Part shown: one piece after another, positions 4,991 to 5,057 of the stretch
Position numbering within the stretch: position 1 is the stretch's first letter
Layout: the number at the start of each line of letters is the position of its first letter
Source: Dehalococcoidia bacterium
Lineage (GTDB): Bacteria; Chloroflexota; Dehalococcoidia; GIF9; AB-539-J10
Assembly (NCBI GenBank): GCA_029857995.1
Contig: JAOUFZ010000116.1
Location: 1-5,057, forward strand
DNA: 5,057 nucleotides
Reading direction: 5' to 3'
Notes under the pieces: model-generated
What the model was told of the DNA's origin: nothing
The model's database searches: none
What the model saw: the letters and a program-made list of their open reading frames with translations, nothing else
Made by a program: the position numbers and the translations under genes

Positions 4991-5057
4991 AGAGTGACAT
5001 TGCCAGTGTTGTTGACCCACTTGGCGGCTCTTACTACATAGAGCATCTAACCGACAG
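4903..5057. repeat. Perfect 69-base terminal inverted repeat, likely fold-back assembly or amplification chimera
   Basis: Bases 4903-4971 are the exact reverse complement of 4989-5057, separated by a 17-base spacer (4972-4988) and centred on 4980. The left arm is ordinary coding sequence of the mutase large subunit; the right arm is the same sequence copied back and stops with the window. Within the spacer, short pairing continues (4973-4975 with 4985-4987), flanking one G/T wobble at 4972/4988. A nascent 3' end GCTGCG (4985-4990) could therefore anneal to CGTAGC (4970-4975) and self-prime the copy. It carries no transposase or integration site. Confidence 0.9.

Noticed and set aside
4903..5057. 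Terminal inverted repeat of a mobile element, cruciform regulatory site or telomere-like hairpin end
   Set aside because: Both arms are plain mutase coding sequence, there is no transposase or target duplication, and the repeat is explained by self-primed fold-back synthesis.
1..5057. CRISPR array, tRNA, rRNA or insertion sequence
   Set aside because: No regularly spaced direct repeats, no tRNA-like or rRNA-like sequence and no transposase reading frame were found on either strand.

Overview
This 5,057-base window looks like one assembled contig from an anaerobic bacterium, roughly half G+C, holding two opposed gene blocks. Bacterial origin is supported by an 11-base anti-Shine-Dalgarno match upstream of the epimerase gene. 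The gene mix (sulfide-dependent homocysteine synthesis with a ferredoxin partner, plus a two-subunit B12-dependent methylmalonyl-CoA mutase) fits uncultured anaerobes such as Dehalococcoidia-type Chloroflexota or Desulfobacterota. That placement rests on family knowledge and was not tested by a search.

Left block, plus strand (2-2523): the 5'-truncated homocysteine biosynthesis protein (COG1900/DUF39, HcyBio), a NIL-domain two-[4Fe-4S] ferredoxin, and a UPF0280/COG2122 protein of the ApbE superfamily. In Methanosarcina acetivorans the equivalents (MA1821, MA1822 and MA1715) take part in making homocysteine from aspartate semialdehyde and sulfide. Here all three sit in a row, so the block reads as a compact sulfide-to-homocysteine module feeding methionine synthesis. 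The two spacers inside it (109 and 166 bases) hold two copies of a degenerate, AT-rich, imperfectly palindromic intergenic repeat. Each copy ends in a near-identical 18-base sequence placed 2 or 6 bases before the next start codon.

Middle (2524-3614): a 146-base spacer with little in it beyond a weak hairpin, then a complete class 1B-type dihydroorotate dehydrogenase catalytic subunit (pyrD). No pyrK is visible.

Right block, minus strand (4990 down to 3603): a B12-dependent mutase operon read from right to left: large catalytic subunit (C-terminal part only), methylmalonyl-CoA epimerase, then the small cobalamin-binding subunit. Together they interconvert (S)-methylmalonyl-CoA, (R)-methylmalonyl-CoA and succinyl-CoA, as in propionate metabolism. 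The last gene converges on pyrD and overlaps it by 12 bases, so there is no intergenic terminator between the two blocks.

Right edge (4903-5057): a perfect 69-base inverted repeat with a 17-base spacer. It copies the mutase coding sequence back on itself and is best explained as a fold-back (snap-back) chimera from amplification or library preparation. Bases after about 4990 should not be read as genomic sequence, and the ATG at 5000 is not the start of the mutase subunit.

I found no convincing undescribed system. The points most worth a second look are the three-gene homocysteine cluster, the paired spacer repeats and the terminal fold-back.
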